From the NCBI RefSeq assembly GCF_006715395.1, contig NZ_VFNC01000003.1, forward strand, positions 310,001-374,000: 64,000 nucleotides of DNA. Direction: 5' to 3'. A model generated the notes under the pieces. That model was not told the origin of the DNA and did no database searches. It was given only the letters and a program-made list of their open reading frames with translations. This DNA is from Streptomyces sp. SLBN-31 (GTDB lineage Bacteria > Actinomycetota > Actinomycetes > Streptomycetales > Streptomycetaceae). A program made the translations under genes and the position numbers. Positions within the stretch are counted from its first letter, which is position 1. Each line of letters opens with the position of its first letter. Below are positions 62,743 through 64,000 of the stretch, one piece after another.

Positions 62743-63267
62743 ATGATCCTCGAACGACTCGTGCCGACGGACGGCGCCCTCCCCGGAGAGCTCCTGACCG
62801 AGCTGACCGCCCTGTACGCCTCCAACCGCGCGTTCCACGCGCTCAGCGGCGAGTTCCCGGACCCGGACGACATCCGTCCGGAGCAGGTGGCGACCGCACT
62901 GGCCGACGACCTGGCGCACCCGGACGCCGAGGTCCTGCTCGCCCGCAGCGAGGGCCGGCTGGTCGGCATCGCCATCACCCTGGCCCACCACCCCGACCCG
63001 GCCGACCCGGACCCGTGGATCGGCCTGCTGATGGTGGACGCGACCCTGCACGGGAGGGGCCACGGACGGCAGTTCGCCACGCTCGTCGAGGACGGCTTCC
63101 GACGGGCCGGCCGCACCGCGGTCCGCCTCGCCGTCCTGGAGAACAACCCCAAGGCCCTCGCCTTCTGGACCACCCTCGGCTACGAGGTCATCGACCACCG
63201 CCCGGACCGCGACCTCGGCCGCCCGTGCGCGGTGCTGCGCAAGGAACTGACCAACCCGCCCGTGTGA
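62743..63267 (+). CDS. GNAT acetyltransferase
   Basis: A 174-residue GNAT-fold acyltransferase. WIGLLMVDATLHGRGHGRQFATLVEDGFRRAG is the acetyl-CoA loop and VRLAVLENNPKALAFWTTLGYEVID the C-terminal half. The start at ATG 62743 (MILERL) gives a full domain. It lies 52 bp from the FMN-binding gene. The acceptor is unknown. Confidence 0.87.
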   Translation: MILERLVPTDGALPGELLTELTALYASNRAFHALSGEFPDPDDIRPEQVATALADDLAHPDAEVLLARSEGRLVGIAITLAHHPDPADPDPWIGLLMVDATLHGRGHGRQFATLVEDGFRRAGRTAVRLAVLENNPKALAFWTTLGYEVIDHRPDRDLGRPCAVLRKELTNPPV

Positions 63268-63401
63268 GCGCGCGTCCCCGGGGCGCCCAGGTGTGACATT
63301 TTCGCCGTCAACTGCGCTTGATCTAAGTGGAGTTCACACTGCCCACTCCGTCCGCATAGCGAACCTCGCGTCATGTCATTCGGACAAGAACACGTAAATT
63401 C

Positions 63402-63419
63402 TTGACGGCGGTCTGTCAA
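63402..63419. promoter_or_regulatory. TTGAC-N8-GTCAA inverted repeat
   Basis: TTGACGGCGGTCTGTCAA, a perfect 5-bp arm inverted repeat about 103 bp upstream of the protease start. TTGACG could also be a -35. Its meaning is not established. Confidence 0.35.
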
Positions 63420-63521
63420 AAAGTTCGTTCAGGTGACAACCTCTCCTCGCTCGCCGCAACTCTGTGCCCCACCTGTGCCGCACCTGTGCCTCAGCCATGA
63501 GGCCGGCTCGAAGGAGACCGA

Positions 63522-64000
63522 GTGAGACAGCGTTCCCGTACGCTCCGCACCGCCGCCCTGATCGGCTCCGCCGCGATGGTCGTGCTCGCCCTGCAGAACG
63601 GCGCCGCCACCGCCGCGCCCGCGCACTCCAGCGGCGTCACCGCCCTCCCCCTCACCGCCTCGGCCCGCGCCACCGCGCTCCGGTCGGCGCAGGAGGCCGC
63701 CGGTTCGACCGCCCGTGAACTCGGGCTCGGCGCGCAGGAGAAGCTCGTCGTCCAGGACGTGGTGAAGGACGCGAACGGCACCGTCCACACCCGCTACCAG
63801 CGCACCTACGCCGGTCTGCCCGTCCTCGGCGGCGACCTGGTCACGCACGTGGCGAAGAACGGCACCCTCAAGGGCGTCACCAAGGCGACCAAGGCCCGGA
63901 TATCCGTGGCGTCGACCGACGCCTCCGTGTCCGCCGCCTCCGCCAGGAAGACCGCCCTCGCGGGCACCGGCTCCTCGCAGGCCACCACCCGCAAGGTGAT
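63522..64000 (+). CDS. secreted metalloprotease, N-terminal part (M4-like)
   Basis: The first 159 residues of a secreted protease; the gene runs off the window. GTG 63522 has AAGGAGA upstream. RTLRTAALIGSAAMVVLALQNGAATAAPA is a signal peptide. The propeptide shows LGLGAQEKLVVQDVVKDANGTVHTRYQRTYAGLPVLGGDLVTHV, as in the FTP/PepSY part of thermolysin-like (M4) precursors. The catalytic HExxH lies outside the window, so the family is inferred. Confidence 0.75.
   Translation, partial: MRQRSRTLRTAALIGSAAMVVLALQNGAATAAPAHSSGVTALPLTASARATALRSAQEAAGSTARELGLGAQEKLVVQDVVKDANGTVHTRYQRTYAGLPVLGGDLVTHVAKNGTLKGVTKATKARISVASTDASVSAASARKTALAGTGSSQATTRKV

Overview
The window is about 64 kb of very GC-rich actinobacterial chromosome. 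Codon use, many GTG starts, CIRCE and dre-type sites and the gene content all point to a Streptomyces. Gene order (mqnB-mqnD, groEL2-csp-moaD-thrC, otsA-otsB, nagK-nagA, cdgB, terD) is that of the conserved core arm of the Streptomyces chromosome. I see no phage, IS element, CRISPR array, rRNA or tRNA. This is mostly housekeeping DNA with a few accessory or decaying spots.

Layout. 0.1-5.2 kb: MarR regulator, small ribbon-helix-helix protein, purine permease, DUF2530 protein, CtpE-like P-type ATPase. 5.2-8.1 kb: three tandem paralogous secreted proteins. 8.2-12.9 kb: a large sacsin/Hsp90-type ATPase and a DUF3027 protein, separated by 88-bp repeats. 13.2-19.8 kb: MFS transporter, DUF2771 lipoprotein, futalosine-pathway menaquinone genes mqnB and mqnD, cold-shock-domain protein, HAD phosphatase, small membrane proteins. 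20-28.2 kb: an XPB-associated protein, galU, an XPB-type helicase and a HelD-type helicase. 28.2-32.1 kb: CutC, mycothiol-type enzymes, an HD protein, small proteins. 32.2-37.5 kb: MurR-like regulator with murQ, a carboxylesterase and an old-yellow-enzyme reductase.

37.6-46.2 kb is a stress and central-metabolism block. It has groEL2 under two CIRCE operators, a cold-shock gene with a long AT-rich leader, a MoaD-like sulfur carrier, and thrC under a clear SAM-I (S-box) riboswitch. Glucosyl-3-phosphoglycerate synthase and the trehalose genes otsA and otsB follow. 46.2-50.7 kb is an N-acetylglucosamine block: a solute-binding lipoprotein diverging from nagK-nagA across two DasR-type dre sites, then a PfkB sugar kinase. 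Together with murQ it covers use of amino sugars from chitin and cell wall.

50.7-64 kb holds a broken secreted-protein gene, a carbohydrate-binding-like membrane protein, the diguanylate cyclase cdgB with a perfect Crp-type palindrome upstream, a flavin reductase and a frameshifted acetyltransferase. Next come an ECF41 (SigJ-like) sigma factor, arfB, terD, a WhiJ-type regulator/DUF397/ATPase cluster, a Uma2 nuclease, an internally deleted ferric-reductase gene beside an intact FMN-binding partner, and the start of a secreted metalloprotease that runs off the window.

No wholly new system is obvious. The least explained signals are the paired hairpins with matching base changes upstream of two of the three tandem secreted genes, the SAM riboswitch on threonine synthase, the unusual start of mqnB, and the tandem repeats between otsA and otsB. 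All family assignments come from reading motifs and lengths; no database search was run.
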